Of a DNA stretch of 40,147 nucleotides, positions 1 through 7,991 are shown in pieces. Under the pieces are notes generated by a model that made no database searches, was not told where the DNA came from, and saw only the letters and a list, made by a program, of their open reading frames with translations. Within the stretch, counting starts at the first letter, position 1. Every line of letters begins with the position of its first letter. Source of the stretch: Clostridium liquoris (GTDB taxonomy: Bacteria > Bacillota > Clostridia > Clostridiales > Clostridiaceae). A program made the translations under genes and the position numbers. The stretch is taken from the NCBI RefSeq assembly GCF_002995785.1, contig NZ_PVXO01000069.1:1-40147 (forward strand), read 5' to 3'.

Positions 1-47
1 TATTTTACTCTTTCATCTTCAGTAAACCTACGAATAAATTTATCCAT
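1..47 (-). CDS. 5' end of an unidentified gene (runs off the window)
   Basis: On the minus strand an ATG at 47-45 follows a good ribosome-binding site (GGAGGG, about 9 nt upstream) and stays open to the window edge, giving MDKFIRRFTEDERVK. Only 15 residues are visible, so no family can be named. It would run leftward like the next two genes. The start is supported by the ribosome-binding site; that it is a real gene is an inference. Confidence 0.5.
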   Translation of the reverse strand, partial: MDKFIRRFTEDERVK

Positions 48-132
48 TTCTATAGACCCTCCTAAATTCTAAATATATCTTATAACTAATGAGTTAATGT
101 GTCCACTTTAATTAGGGGGCCTATAGGTCCTT

Positions 133-157
133 AACTGTCAACTGTCAACTGTCAACT
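133..157. repeat. Heptamer array (AACTGTC units)
   Basis: Three and a half tandem copies of a 7-bp AACTGTC unit lie just beyond the terminator of the BFD-like gene. This is the first member of a dispersed family seen about ten times in the window (see findings). Confidence 0.8.
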
Positions 158-183
158 AAAAAAAGTGCTTCACACCTTTTTTA
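157..183 (-). terminator. Terminator of the BFD-like gene
   Basis: On the minus strand AAAAGGTG, a short loop, CAC and a run of seven T form an intrinsic terminator. It overlaps the stop codon of the gene ending at 170. Confidence 0.6.
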
Positions 184-388
184 TATTTTGTTCTATTAGT
201 TCTTCAATCTTACATCTGCATCTTTTTCCTCCACATCCCCCAGAGCCTGCTCCTGTAATCTTATTTACTTCTTCTACAGTTTTTGCTCCAGCTTTAACGG
301 CTTCTTTTATTTTAGCCCTGGATATAGCCTTGCATATACATACCTTTGTTAATTTATCTAATACATCTTTATTTAAATTTTGTTCCAT
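170..388 (-). CDS. BFD-like [2Fe-2S]-binding protein
   Basis: A 72-residue protein with the bacterioferritin-associated ferredoxin (BFD)-like pattern: CICK near residue 18 and a Cys pair in CGGKRCRC near residue 52, separated by a helical stretch (VKAGAKTVEEVNKITGAG). In this family four Cys bind a [2Fe-2S] cluster. The domain occurs alone or fused to oxidoreductases and takes part in electron transfer or iron release. An extra Cys gives CRC at the end. The start ATG follows GGGGG a few bases upstream. It lies 13 bp after the end of the AI-2E transporter gene on the same strand and could be its last operon member. Its partner is unknown; no bacterioferritin gene is in the window. Confidence 0.8.
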   Translation of the reverse strand: MEQNLNKDVLDKLTKVCICKAISRAKIKEAVKAGAKTVEEVNKITGAGSGGCGGKRCRCKIEELIEQNIKKV

Positions 389-401
389 GGTATACCCCCA
401 A

Positions 402-1568
402 TTATTTATTTATACTGCCTTCTTTATGAGATTCTTCTATTTGATTTTCTTTTTCCATAGTATCATCGCCTGTATTTCCATTATACTCCTGTAAAAATTT
501 ATCTATGTAAATTTTTATTACTGCCATAATAGGTACTGCTAAAATCATTCCTATAGGTCCATAAAGCCCTCCTCCTAAGGTTACTGCAAAAATTATTAAA
601 AGTGGACTTAAGCCAACTTTATTACCTATAAGCTTAGGATCTAAATACCAGCCATCAAATTGCTGTAGTAGGAATAAAAATAACAACACCACAAAAGCTT
701 TTAAAGGACTAAAGAATAAGTTAATAAGAAAACCTACTGATATTCCAACAAATGGTCCAAAATAAGGTATCATGTTGGTAACACCCACTACTAAGGCTAT
801 TAAAAAAACATAAGGTGATCTTATTATACTTAGTCCTACAAAGGCTATAATACCTATTATTAAAGAATCAATGGCTTTTATTCCAATATATACTCCTATC
901 ATATTATGAATGTTTTTAAAGAACCTTATAAATCTGTCTCCGTTTTTTTTCTTTAGGCTAATATATATAATTTTTTTAGCAAACTGCATAATTTTCTCTT
1001 TATCAAAAAGCACATATATGGATATTATGAATCCAAAAACCCACCTTATAAAAGAATTAGTAAAAGAAAGTGTTTTACTTAATAAGGTATTTAAAATTGT
1101 AGCCATAACACTACTTGCTTTAGAAATTATAAAATCTGGTTTTATTGAAAAATTTCCTGTAGTGTTAATGATACTTTTTACCACTTCATTATTAAGTATA
1201 TTATTAAACCATTCCTGGGCTATCATGGCAAATTGCGGAATGCTTTTTAACATATCTAAAATGTTAGAAGTTACTTTAGGTAATACACAAACAGAAAAAA
1301 CAATTATAGCTACTACAATCGAAATATAGGTAAATAAAATGCTAATACCTCTTTTAAATTTGAATTTTTTCTCAAATAACTTCATTATTGGATTTAATAT
1401 ATAAGCTATAATAAGTGCAAATAAAAATGGTGATACTATAGAAAATAATTTGCCTAATATGGAAAATATAATTTTATAGTTATCGATTATTTTAATAGAG
1501 ATATAAATTATAATTATAGCAATAATTAAATCAAAATATCTTATTTTTTTATTTTTATGAATCTGCAA
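402..1568 (-). CDS. AI-2E family transporter (PerM/YtvI-like membrane protein)
   Basis: A 388-residue integral membrane protein with seven to eight hydrophobic segments and the typical layout of the AI-2E (UPF0118/PerM) family: two N-terminal TM helices (about 15-60), a variable amphipathic middle, and a C-terminal block with GVTNMIPYFGPFVG and LIGNKVGLSPLLIIFAVTLG motifs. Family members have been tied to autoinducer-2 export or Na+/H+ antiport; the substrate here is unknown. The charged tail (GDDTMEKENQIEESHKEGS) is cytoplasmic. A TTG at 1568, nine bases after GGAGGG, is preferred; a TTG at 1577 directly abuts that ribosome-binding site. A luxS gene lies 20 kb away, but nothing links the two. 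Confidence 0.85.
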   Translation of the reverse strand: MQIHKNKKIRYFDLIIAIIIIYISIKIIDNYKIIFSILGKLFSIVSPFLFALIIAYILNPIMKLFEKKFKFKRGISILFTYISIVVAIIVFSVCVLPKVTSNILDMLKSIPQFAMIAQEWFNNILNNEVVKSIINTTGNFSIKPDFIISKASSVMATILNTLLSKTLSFTNSFIRWVFGFIISIYVLFDKEKIMQFAKKIIYISLKKKNGDRFIRFFKNIHNMIGVYIGIKAIDSLIIGIIAFVGLSIIRSPYVFLIALVVGVTNMIPYFGPFVGISVGFLINLFFSPLKAFVVLLFLFLLQQFDGWYLDPKLIGNKVGLSPLLIIFAVTLGGGLYGPIGMILAVPIMAVIKIYIDKFLQEYNGNTGDDTMEKENQIEESHKEGSINK

Positions 1569-1712
1569 ACTTTCCAACCCTCCTCAAATAATAGCATATT
1601 TCAAGCTAACTAATTATTATATGTAATTAACAGTATAATATTTATTATACCTTATATCCATATATATTTTTTTAATACATTGTAAACTTTTAAAATTTCC
1701 ATAATAGTATAA

Positions 1713-1833
1713 TTTTCCGAACATTTACGAGTAATACTGTGCTTAATAATAAAAATTATATGATAAATACAAAAAATAATAAGAAACTTGTCAAAAACAT
1801 TCGTAAATAATATTGACTTTAAAGTTCGCATTT
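1713..1833. promoter_or_regulatory. PurR-box-like sites upstream of the NCS2 permease
   Basis: Three sites resemble the Bacillus PurR box (AWWWCCGAACWWT). 1713-1725 on plus matches 12 of 13; 1821-1833 on minus (AAATGCGAACTTT) matches 12 of 13; about 1796-1808 on minus matches about 10 of 13. The latter two flank and overlap the -35 and spacer of the promoter at 1813-1841. Control by a PurR-type regulator is an inference from site match and the purine-permease context. The spacing differs from the classic inverted pair. Confidence 0.45.
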
Positions 1834-1841
1834 GCTAATAT
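1813..1841 (+). promoter_or_regulatory. Sigma-A-type promoter of the NCS2 permease
   Basis: TTGACT (1813-1818), a 17-bp spacer and TAATAT (1836-1841) match the housekeeping consensus closely. Transcription would begin near 1848, giving a leader of about 75 nt before the ATG at 1923. Confidence 0.7.
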
Positions 1842-1922
1842 GTACAAGTGTCAAAAATCCATAAAAATATTAATAATATAAAAGATTTATTCAAAGCAAA
1901 ACAAAATGCAAAGGAGATTACT

Positions 1923-3245
1923 ATGAAATCATCAGTTAATTCACAACAAAGCTTTTTAGAATCATATTTTAGATTAGAAGAAAATAAAACCACAGTAAAA
2001 ACTGAAATTTTAGCGGGAATTACTACATTTATGACCATGTCATATATATTAGTGGTTAACCCCAGTATTTTATCACAAACCGGAATGAATTTTGGCTCTG
2101 TATTTACAGCCACTGCATTAGCTGCAATAATTTCAACTCTTTTAATGGGACTATATGCAAAATTACCTTTTGCTCAAGCACCAGGCATGGGGCTTAATGC
2201 TTTTTTCGCCTATACCATGGTTATTGGAATGGGTCATACTTGGCAATTTGCATTGACAACAGCCTTTCTAGAAGGAATTATATTTATTTTACTTACAGCC
2301 TTTAATGTTCGTGAAGCCATAATTGGCTCTATTCCAAATAATATTAAAAAAGCTATTTCTGTAGGAATAGGACTTTTTATAGCCTTTATTGGACTTGAAA
2401 ATGCTCAAATAGTATTACATCCTAAATCCGGAACTATATTAACTTTAGGAGATGTAACTAGTTCTGTACCCTTACTTGCAATTATAGGTATTATAATAAC
2501 AGGTGTTTTACTTGCACGAAATGTAAAAGGTGCATTACTTATAGGAATTATAATTACAACTTTAATAGGCATCCCTATGGGAATAACAAAAATTCCGTCA
2601 GCTATATTAAGTGTACCACCTAGTATAAGCCCTATATTTATGAAATTTGAATGGAATCATATATTTACTAAAGATATGTTTATTGCATTATTTACTTTGT
2701 TATTTATGGATATGTTTGATACTGTTGGAGCCTTAGTAGGAGTATCAACTAAAGCTGGAATGATAGATGAAAATGGAAATGTACCAAGGGCAAAGCAAGC
2801 TTTGCTTTCCGATGCAATAGGAACTACATTAGGTGCATGTTTTGGTACAAGTACTGTATGTACATTCTTAGAAAGTGCTTCTGGAGTAGCCGCTGGAGGT
2901 AAAACAGGTCTTACAGCAGTTTCTACAGCAGTAATGTTTATCATAGCATTATTTTTATCACCACTATTTTTAATGATACCATCTGCAGCTACTGCGCCAT
3001 CATTAATATTAGTAGGATTGTTTATGATGTCTCCTATAAAAGAAATAGACTTCTTAGATTTTACAGAAGCTATACCAGCATTTCTTACAATAATAATGAT
3101 GCCATTAGCTTACAGTATATCTGATGGATTAATATTTGGTATTATATCTTATGTACTATTAAAGGTATTTACAAATAAAGCTAAGGAAGTATCAATATCA
3201 ACTTATATAATAGCAGCATTATTTGTTCTTAAATTCTTTATATAA
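1923..3245 (+). CDS. NCS2 family nucleobase permease (AzgA/PbuG-like)
   Basis: A 440-residue permease of the NCS2 family, AzgA/PbuG branch (hypoxanthine, guanine or adenine uptake by H+ symport). Typical motifs: ILAGITTFMTMSYILVVNP near the N-terminus, APGMGLNAFFAYTMV, FMDMFDTVGALVGVSTKAG in the middle, and TSTVCTFLESASGVAAGGKTGLT (the second substrate-binding half). About 12-14 hydrophobic segments are visible. The ATG at 1923 follows AAGGAG by six bases; an in-frame GTG at 1848 falls at the predicted transcription start and is rejected. PurR-like boxes upstream suggest purine control. A strong terminator follows the stop. The exact base transported cannot be read from sequence. Confidence 0.9.
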   Translation: MKSSVNSQQSFLESYFRLEENKTTVKTEILAGITTFMTMSYILVVNPSILSQTGMNFGSVFTATALAAIISTLLMGLYAKLPFAQAPGMGLNAFFAYTMVIGMGHTWQFALTTAFLEGIIFILLTAFNVREAIIGSIPNNIKKAISVGIGLFIAFIGLENAQIVLHPKSGTILTLGDVTSSVPLLAIIGIIITGVLLARNVKGALLIGIIITTLIGIPMGITKIPSAILSVPPSISPIFMKFEWNHIFTKDMFIALFTLLFMDMFDTVGALVGVSTKAGMIDENGNVPRAKQALLSDAIGTTLGACFGTSTVCTFLESASGVAAGGKTGLTAVSTAVMFIIALFLSPLFLMIPSAATAPSLILVGLFMMSPIKEIDFLDFTEAIPAFLTIIMMPLAYSISDGLIFGIISYVLLKVFTNKAKEVSISTYIIAALFVLKFFI

Positions 3246-3267
3246 AAAGGTGCTATGCACCTTTTTA
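3244..3267 (+). terminator. Terminator of the NCS2 permease
   Basis: AAAAAGGTG, a 5-nt loop and CACCTTTTT form a symmetrical intrinsic terminator that begins at the stop codon. Confidence 0.85.
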
Positions 3268-3268
3268 A

Positions 3269-3343
3269 GTTGACAGAGGACAGTTGACAATTGACAGTTA
3301 TGGAGGTTTTTCCTCTGTTAACACTACAGAAAAACTTAAATTA
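3269..3343. repeat. Composite heptamer repeat with hairpin
   Basis: Heptamer-like units (GACAGTT/GACAATT) are followed by TATGGAGG and an imperfect hairpin, TTTTTC...GAAAAA, ending in TTAAAT. The same arrangement recurs at about 22609-22680. Confidence 0.6.
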
Positions 3344-3352
3344 TATATAGTA

Positions 3353-3378
3353 GGAAGCCCTAGGCTTCCTTATTTTTT
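3353..3378 (+). terminator. Second plus-strand terminator
   Basis: GGAAGCC, CTA loop, GGCTTCC, then a T-rich run. It faces the convergent MFS gene that ends at 3399. Confidence 0.7.
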
Positions 3379-3398
3379 TATTTATTCTTTATTGTTTT

Positions 3399-4829
3399 TT
3401 ATTTATTATCTGAAACAGTTTTTACCTTATCTATTAAAGATAATATAAATCCAAATGCACAAATTACCGCTGCAGAAATATAAACTACTCTCATTGCATA
3501 AATAAATACATCTTCCCTTCCTGGTATATAATTTAATACCTTATAACCTATTTTATAACTCATTCTATTATATAAAATACTTGTAGATGCTGATACTCCA
3601 AATATAAATCCTAAATTCCTAACCAAGGCATTTACACTACCCGCAATACCTAATTTATGCTTTGGAACAGTAGACATTACAAGAGAGGTATTAGGTGATT
3701 GGAAAAGTCCATTGCCCATGCCCAATATTGCAACTGAAATTAATATAGCGTATAAACTTGAGGTTTCTCTTAAACTAGACATAAATATAAAACCTATAGT
3801 TACAAAAACGAGTCCACTTAATGTCAGTATTTTACTGCCTATTTTATCTGATAAATATCCACTTATAGGAGCAACCAATGAAAGAGTTATAGGATATACT
3901 GTCATAATCATTCCAGTTTTCGCTGGTGAATATTTTAAAACATCCTGCAAATAAAATGGATGTATTATATTAACACAGCTTAATGCAGTAAATGATATAA
4001 ATGCACATAATATATTTATAGAAAATACTCTATTCTTAAATATTGAAAAATCTAATAAAGGTTCACTAGACTTATTTTGAACCAATATAAATATAATTAA
4101 AGATACTATGGATATTATAAAACTTATAATTATGTATATATTACCATATCCAACCTGTTGTCCAATAATCATTCCTTCAAATAAAGTTACTACAAAAATA
4201 AAAAATAATACTGCTCCTTTAACATCTAAACTTTCTTTTTTAATTTTATTACCCTTAGGAAGAATTTTAATTGCAAATATAAAAGTAATAATTCCTACAG
4301 GTATATTTATTAAAAATATATAATTCCAACTGAATACAGAAATTATAAATCCGCCTAAAGGTGGCCCTATAAGGGTACCCAATGCTACGAATGTACCAGA
4401 AATACCTAAAGCCCTTCCTCTTTCATTTCCTGGGAAAACTTGTGTTATTATCCCTTGATTTGTAGCCATGGTCATTGCAGCACCTATTGCCTGTATTACT
4501 CTTGAAAGAACCAAAAAATTTAATGAAGGCGATATGCCGCATAACAAAGAACCAAATGTAAATATTATTAATCCATATTTGAAAACTGTGGTTTTCCCTT
4601 TTATATCCCCTACTCTTCCAAAAATCAAGATAGTTCCAGATATAATTATAAGATAACTAGTAACTACCCATTCTATAGATGCCATTGAAACATTAAGCTT
4701 TTTGGCCATAAAAGGTAATGCTACATTTACTATGCTGCCATCTAAACAAGCCATAAATGGCTGCATTACTACAACAGCTAATATAAGCCATCTATTTTTA
4801 TACACATCTTTTTCTATTACTTCTGCCAT
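3399..4829 (-). CDS. MFS transporter, DHA2 (EmrB/QacA-like) multidrug exporter family
   Basis: A 476-residue 14-TM major facilitator. The N-terminus carries the family signature LDGSIVNVALPFMAKKL (motif D1, residues about 28-45). Motif A appears as GRVGDIKGKTTVF (about 71-83) and motif C as GTLIGPPLGGFIISVFSWNYIFLINIPVG (about 150-178). A repeat of motif A is seen in the second half (GYLSDKIGSK). DHA2 members export drugs or other amphiphiles using the proton gradient; the substrate here is unknown. The start ATG has an AAAGGA site about 12 nt upstream. The gene is convergent with the NCS2 permease and divergent from the antitoxin gene. No regulator gene is adjacent. Confidence 0.88.
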   Translation of the reverse strand: MAEVIEKDVYKNRWLILAVVVMQPFMACLDGSIVNVALPFMAKKLNVSMASIEWVVTSYLIIISGTILIFGRVGDIKGKTTVFKYGLIIFTFGSLLCGISPSLNFLVLSRVIQAIGAAMTMATNQGIITQVFPGNERGRALGISGTFVALGTLIGPPLGGFIISVFSWNYIFLINIPVGIITFIFAIKILPKGNKIKKESLDVKGAVLFFIFVVTLFEGMIIGQQVGYGNIYIIISFIISIVSLIIFILVQNKSSEPLLDFSIFKNRVFSINILCAFISFTALSCVNIIHPFYLQDVLKYSPAKTGMIMTVYPITLSLVAPISGYLSDKIGSKILTLSGLVFVTIGFIFMSSLRETSSLYAILISVAILGMGNGLFQSPNTSLVMSTVPKHKLGIAGSVNALVRNLGFIFGVSASTSILYNRMSYKIGYKVLNYIPGREDVFIYAMRVVYISAAVICAFGFILSLIDKVKTVSDNK

Positions 4830-4992
4830 AACAAAAATCTTTCCTTTCTCCTTTAGTATGGTAAATAATAATTATATTATATACCGACCTTAAAATTATA
4901 ACATATTTCTTTAGATAGTGAAGTACAACTATACAAATTAGGTTTAATTCATCCTAAAATAATGTATAATATAAATATAGGGAGGTGTTACA

Positions 4993-5235
4993 ATGTTAGT
5001 TAATGTTAATAATTTAGTTTCTATATCAGAAGCAAATCAAAACTTTTCCAAAGTAGCAAGAATGGTAGATGAAAAAGGCACAGTTATAATATTAAAAAAT
5101 AACACACCAAGGTATGTATTAATAGATTATAGTAAGTTTGAGGAAAGCGTTGTTGCAGATAACACTACAGTTGAAGATGCGGCGAATAATATTTTATCAA
5201 AACATCTTAAGGCATTTAAGGAGTTAGCTAAATGA
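4993..5235 (+). CDS. Phd/YefM family antitoxin
   Basis: An 80-residue antitoxin. The N-terminal fold reads VSISEANQNFSKVARMVDEKGTVIILKNNTPRYVLIDYSKFEE, the standard Phd/YefM DNA-binding and dimerisation domain, and a short variable tail would wrap a toxin. The ATG follows GGAGGTG by five bases. In intact modules the antitoxin represses its own operon and neutralises the downstream toxin. Here its stop (TGA 5233-5235) overlaps the ATG of a Doc-type toxin by the usual ATGA arrangement, but that toxin is internally deleted. The antitoxin is therefore an orphan, still apparently intact, and may keep repressor activity or inhibit a homologous toxin elsewhere. Confidence 0.85.
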   Translation: MLVNVNNLVSISEANQNFSKVARMVDEKGTVIILKNNTPRYVLIDYSKFEESVVADNTTVEDAANNILSKHLKAFKELAK

Positions 5236-5452
5236 AATATTTAAGTTAGAATATAATATTATTAAAGATCATCCTTTTTTGGATGGAAATAAAAGAATAG
5301 GAATTCTAGCGATGATGGTTTTCTTGGAGATTAATGGAATTGAACTAAAATGTTCGGATGAAGAAATTATAGATTTAGGATTGGGAACTGCATCAGGAAA
5401 ATATGACGCAGAATATATAAAACAATGGATTATTAATTGTAGTAATAGATGA
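5232..5452 (+). pseudogene. Doc-type toxin remnant (internal deletion)
   Basis: The toxin ATG (5232) starts MKYLS and then hits a stop, TAG. This N-terminus is typical of Doc proteins. In another frame from about 5234 the sequence reads a genuine Doc C-terminal half: IIKDHPFLDGNKRIG (Fic/Doc motif HPFxDGNKR intact), then MMVFLEINGIELKCSDEE, GTASGKYDAEYIKQWI and a stop at 5450-5452. Doc proteins are usually about 125-130 residues; roughly the segment between residue 6 and the motif is missing and the frame is changed. The intact ATGA junction with the antitoxin argues that the deletion happened in place. Doc in phage P1 phosphorylates EF-Tu; this copy should be inactive. Confidence 0.85.
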
Positions 5453-5483
5453 TATTTGTGCATTTAAAACCAATGATATCGTT

Positions 5484-5520
5484 AGCCATTATGAAGAAAT
5501 TTATAATGGCTTTTGTTTAT
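5484..5520 (+). terminator. Likely terminator after the phd-doc remnant
   Basis: AGCCATTAT (5484-5492) and ATAATGGCT (5503-5511) are a perfect 9-bp inverted repeat with a 10-nt loop, followed by TTTGTTTA. Confidence 0.6.
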
Positions 5521-5598
5521 GTTGATATAAAATTAAAGAAGCTACAAATTCCAATTTATATTATTGAAATTAAAATTTTAAAATATAAAAAATTATAA

Positions 5599-5742
5599 GA
5601 AGAAGAAGTTGTTAAGTACAAGTGTCATAGGCAGAAGTTCTTTGACGGTGATGAAAATAACTGGGACGAAGACGAGCACATTGAAGAATCTTGGGCAATC
5701 GATGACCCTAACATGCCAGACTGGCTGAAACAGTATATATAA
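5599..5742 (+). pseudogene. Unidentified gene fragment (C-terminal end)
   Basis: A reading frame opens directly after a TAA at 5596-5598, with no start codon, and runs 47 codons to TAA at 5740-5742. It reads [19 protein letters not shown] and ends MPDWLKQYI. The product is very acidic and Trp-rich, ordered like a real C-terminus, with codon use (GAC, CTG) richer in G and C than its neighbours. I do not recognise the family. It looks like the end of a gene lost by deletion, possibly from a phage or plasmid, next to the damaged toxin gene. Confidence 0.5.
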
Positions 5743-5834
5743 GGCATGCGATAAATTGAATTTTTTGCATAAACCTTAAGGCAAAAGCCTATAAAATAAG
5801 CAAAAGAGCACTTAGATTTTTATAAAACAGCAAA

Positions 5835-5873
5835 GGGCGTTTTTCACGCCCAGCAGTTTTCTTTAAGAAAACT
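5835..5873. other. Two adjacent perfect hairpins
   Basis: GGGCGT/ACGCCC (5835-5840, 5846-5851) and AGTTTTCTT/AAGAAAACT (5855-5863, 5865-5873) lie three bases apart in the gene-free stretch 5743-5953. Neither has a strong T-run. The rest of this stretch holds a heptamer array and no gene. Confidence 0.5.
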
Positions 5874-5919
5874 ATTTAACAAAAAACTTTTCTTAATGAC
5901 AATGGAGAAAAATTATCCT

Positions 5920-5952
5920 TCTCTGTACTCTGTTCTCTGTAATCTGTACTCT
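5920..5952. repeat. Heptamer array (CTCTGTA units)
   Basis: About four and a half copies of CTCTGTA/CTCTGTT-type units, preceded by TGACAATGGAGAAAAATT. The same preceding sequence precedes the array region at about 23592. Confidence 0.75.
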
Positions 5953-5953
5953 T

Positions 5954-5977
5954 AAAAAAGTGCTTTGCACTTTTTTA
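5954..5977. terminator. Bidirectional terminator
   Basis: AAAAAAGTGC, TTT loop, GCACTTTTTT. T-runs lie on both strands. It overlaps the stop of the YeiH-like gene (minus). Confidence 0.8.
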
Positions 5978-6964
5978 TAGTTGTCCCATAAAATGTTGAA
6001 CTAATAAACTAGATACTGCTACATTAAACCAAACAATTAGTCCTAATAGTAATGGTTTTAAACCTGATTTAAGCATATCTTTAAAATTGGCACTAAGTCC
6101 AACTGCAGATAATGCCATAACTATCATAAATTTCCCTGTGCTTTCTATATATGGAATTGAATTCTTTGGAAATACCCCTAAGGTATTTAATATAGAAGCT
6201 ACTAAAAACCATAATATGAACCAAGGGAATATGTCCTTTAAATTAAATTTGGATTCCCTTTTCTTTTTATAAGCAGTAACTATAGCAAAAACTAAAGATA
6301 CAGGAATTATAAGTGTTGCTCTTGTAAGCTTTACAATAGTTGCAAACTCTCCTGCTGCATTACTAAAAATATAACCTGCAGCTACCACAGAAGATGTATC
6401 ATTTATAGCAGTACCAGCCCACAACCCAAATCCTTTATCTGTAAGATTTAGAGCGTGTCCAAGTGGTGGAAATATTAATACTGCAATTATATTGAAGAAA
6501 AATATGGTGGATATAGAATACGCTATTTCCATATCATCAGCTTCAATTATTGGAGATACTGCTGCAATGGCTGATCCTCCGCATATGGCTGTTCCCACTC
6601 CTATAAGAGATTTTAAATTACTTGGGACTTTTAAAAGCTTTCCTACTAAATATGCAGATAAAAAAGCTACAGTTATAGTGACCATTGTTACAGATAAAGA
6701 CTCTATACCTGTGCTCTTTACTTGAGTAAAGCTAAGCCCTGCTCCCAATAGAATTATTGACCACTGGAGTACTTTTTTTGACACAAAAGCCACTCCTTTT
6801 TTACTTCTCTCTGGTTTACCTATGGTATTATTTATTATAATTCCAATTAAAATGCCAAAAACCGCTCCCCCAATAATAGGAAACTTTTTTCCAAGTATAG
6901 TAGCAATTATAGCGATTATAAAGCTCAAAACCACTCCTGAATATATTTCTTTTAACTTTTCCAT
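5975..6964 (-). CDS. YeiH family putative sulfate exporter
   Basis: A 329-residue membrane protein of the YeiH/UPF0324 family (putative sulfate exporter, PSE superfamily). About ten hydrophobic segments are visible. Family landmarks include VLQWSIILLGAGLSF, LIGVGTAICGGSAIAAVSPII (the glycine-rich conserved block) and LWAGTAINDTSSVVAAGYIF. Function rests on family annotation and weak experimental support, so the substrate is uncertain. The ATG at 6964 follows AGGAGG by six bases; an in-frame upstream start at 7006 lacks such a site. The gene stands alone and is divergent from the FTR1-like gene. Confidence 0.87.
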   Translation of the reverse strand: MEKLKEIYSGVVLSFIIAIIATILGKKFPIIGGAVFGILIGIIINNTIGKPERSKKGVAFVSKKVLQWSIILLGAGLSFTQVKSTGIESLSVTMVTITVAFLSAYLVGKLLKVPSNLKSLIGVGTAICGGSAIAAVSPIIEADDMEIAYSISTIFFFNIIAVLIFPPLGHALNLTDKGFGLWAGTAINDTSSVVAAGYIFSNAAGEFATIVKLTRATLIIPVSLVFAIVTAYKKKRESKFNLKDIFPWFILWFLVASILNTLGVFPKNSIPYIESTGKFMIVMALSAVGLSANFKDMLKSGLKPLLLGLIVWFNVAVSSLLVQHFMGQL

Positions 6965-7204
6965 GCCAATCCTCCTAAATATTTTTTCTCCCCTATTATA
7001 ATTCATTACAATTACAAATAAAAATATTATTATTTTATATTTATAATAAGTAAATACTTATATATATCCCTTATCTACCCTTTTTCAATAAAAAGATAAC
7101 ACATTTCAACAAAATTATAATTATATGAGTAACCATTAAAATTATGTTGTATATTATAATATTAGCAAAATAATATGCATTGAAAACATTAAGGGGGTGA
7201 GAAC

Positions 7205-7903
7205 ATGATTATACCAATGACGATTACCTTCAGAGAAAGTTTAGAAATGCTTTTAATAATAGTTCCATTACTAGTTTATCTTAATAAAATGGACAGGACT
7301 GACCTATCAAAATATATTTATGGTGGTTGTATTTCTGGAGCATTGGCTAGTGTTTTAGTTGGTAAAATACTAATTAGCACAATAAATACTTTAGAAGGAC
7401 CTATTCATCAATTGTTTTTGGGATCCATGATGATTTTTTTGGCAGCCTTAATATTATACAGTATAGTACTAGTTTCAAAGGATAATAAAAATTTAACTTT
7501 AAATATTACTGAAAAATATGATGTAAAATTAAAAGGTTTTAGCCTATTTTTACTATCCTTCATTACCATATTCAGAGAAAGTTTAGAAATAGTAATATTC
7601 CTATTGCCATTGGCCTTAGCTGATCCCCTTAATATCATTTTGGGAGTAGTTTTGGGAATTTTGTTATCACTAGCTTTAGCCTATATAATATTTAAATCTT
7701 CTATAAAATTAAATATATATATTATCTTCGTTGTACTAACTTTAATTCTTATAATCATTGGCGGTTATATGACAGGCGAAGGGCTAGCTCTCCTATTCCC
7801 AGCCTATGGGAAGTCAGTTGAACTGCTTGGTAAATTAATATTTACCATTCCATTGCTTTATATATTCCTAAAAAGGGAATTAAGAAAATATTTGAAAAAG
7901 TAA
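7205..7903 (+). CDS. FTR1 family iron permease
   Basis: A 232-residue, roughly seven-TM protein with the FTR1/EfeU hallmark REXXE repeated twice: FRESLEMLL at residues 8-16 and FRESLEIVIF near 120. These Glu and Arg residues line the iron path in the family. The C-terminal half carries a TGEGLALLFP segment. The ATG follows AAGGGGGTGAGAAC closely. EfeU normally works with EfeO and the peroxidase EfeB, and neither is nearby, so this is a stand-alone permease. A TATAAT hexamer at 7155-7160 may be the -10; no convincing Fur box was found. A hairpin after the gene (7926-7970) separates it from the convergent NSS gene. Confidence 0.85.
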   Translation: MIIPMTITFRESLEMLLIIVPLLVYLNKMDRTDLSKYIYGGCISGALASVLVGKILISTINTLEGPIHQLFLGSMMIFLAALILYSIVLVSKDNKNLTLNITEKYDVKLKGFSLFLLSFITIFRESLEIVIFLLPLALADPLNIILGVVLGILLSLALAYIIFKSSIKLNIYIIFVVLTLILIIIGGYMTGEGLALLFPAYGKSVELLGKLIFTIPLLYIFLKRELRKYLKK

Positions 7904-7925
7904 TGTAATTAATTATGCAAAACTA

Positions 7926-7970
7926 AAGGGGTTGCTGCTAAAAATCACAAATTTTAGTAGACAACCCCTT
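7926..7970. terminator. Hairpin between convergent genes
   Basis: AAGGGGTTG and CAACCCCTT enclose a second stem (CTAAAA/TTTTAG). There is no long T-run, but the hairpin sits between the convergent FTR1 and NSS genes and is probably bidirectional. Confidence 0.6.
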
Positions 7971-7991
7971 AACTACTCGCTAAAATAAAAA

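Noticed and set aside
165-494. Plus-strand frame opposite the BFD-like gene
   Set aside because: It is the complement of two well-supported minus-strand genes and has no ribosome-binding site.
1848-1922. Upstream GTG start of the NCS2 permease
   Set aside because: It falls at the predicted transcription start and lacks a ribosome-binding site; the ATG at 1923 has AAGGAG.
1640-1922. Purine or preQ1 riboswitch before the NCS2 permease
   Set aside because: No conserved purine-aptamer loops or preQ1 pattern were found; the promoter leaves only about 75 nt of leader.
7080-7204. Fur box before the FTR1 gene
   Set aside because: The region is AT-rich, but no 19-bp site with a good match to the Fur inverted repeat was found.
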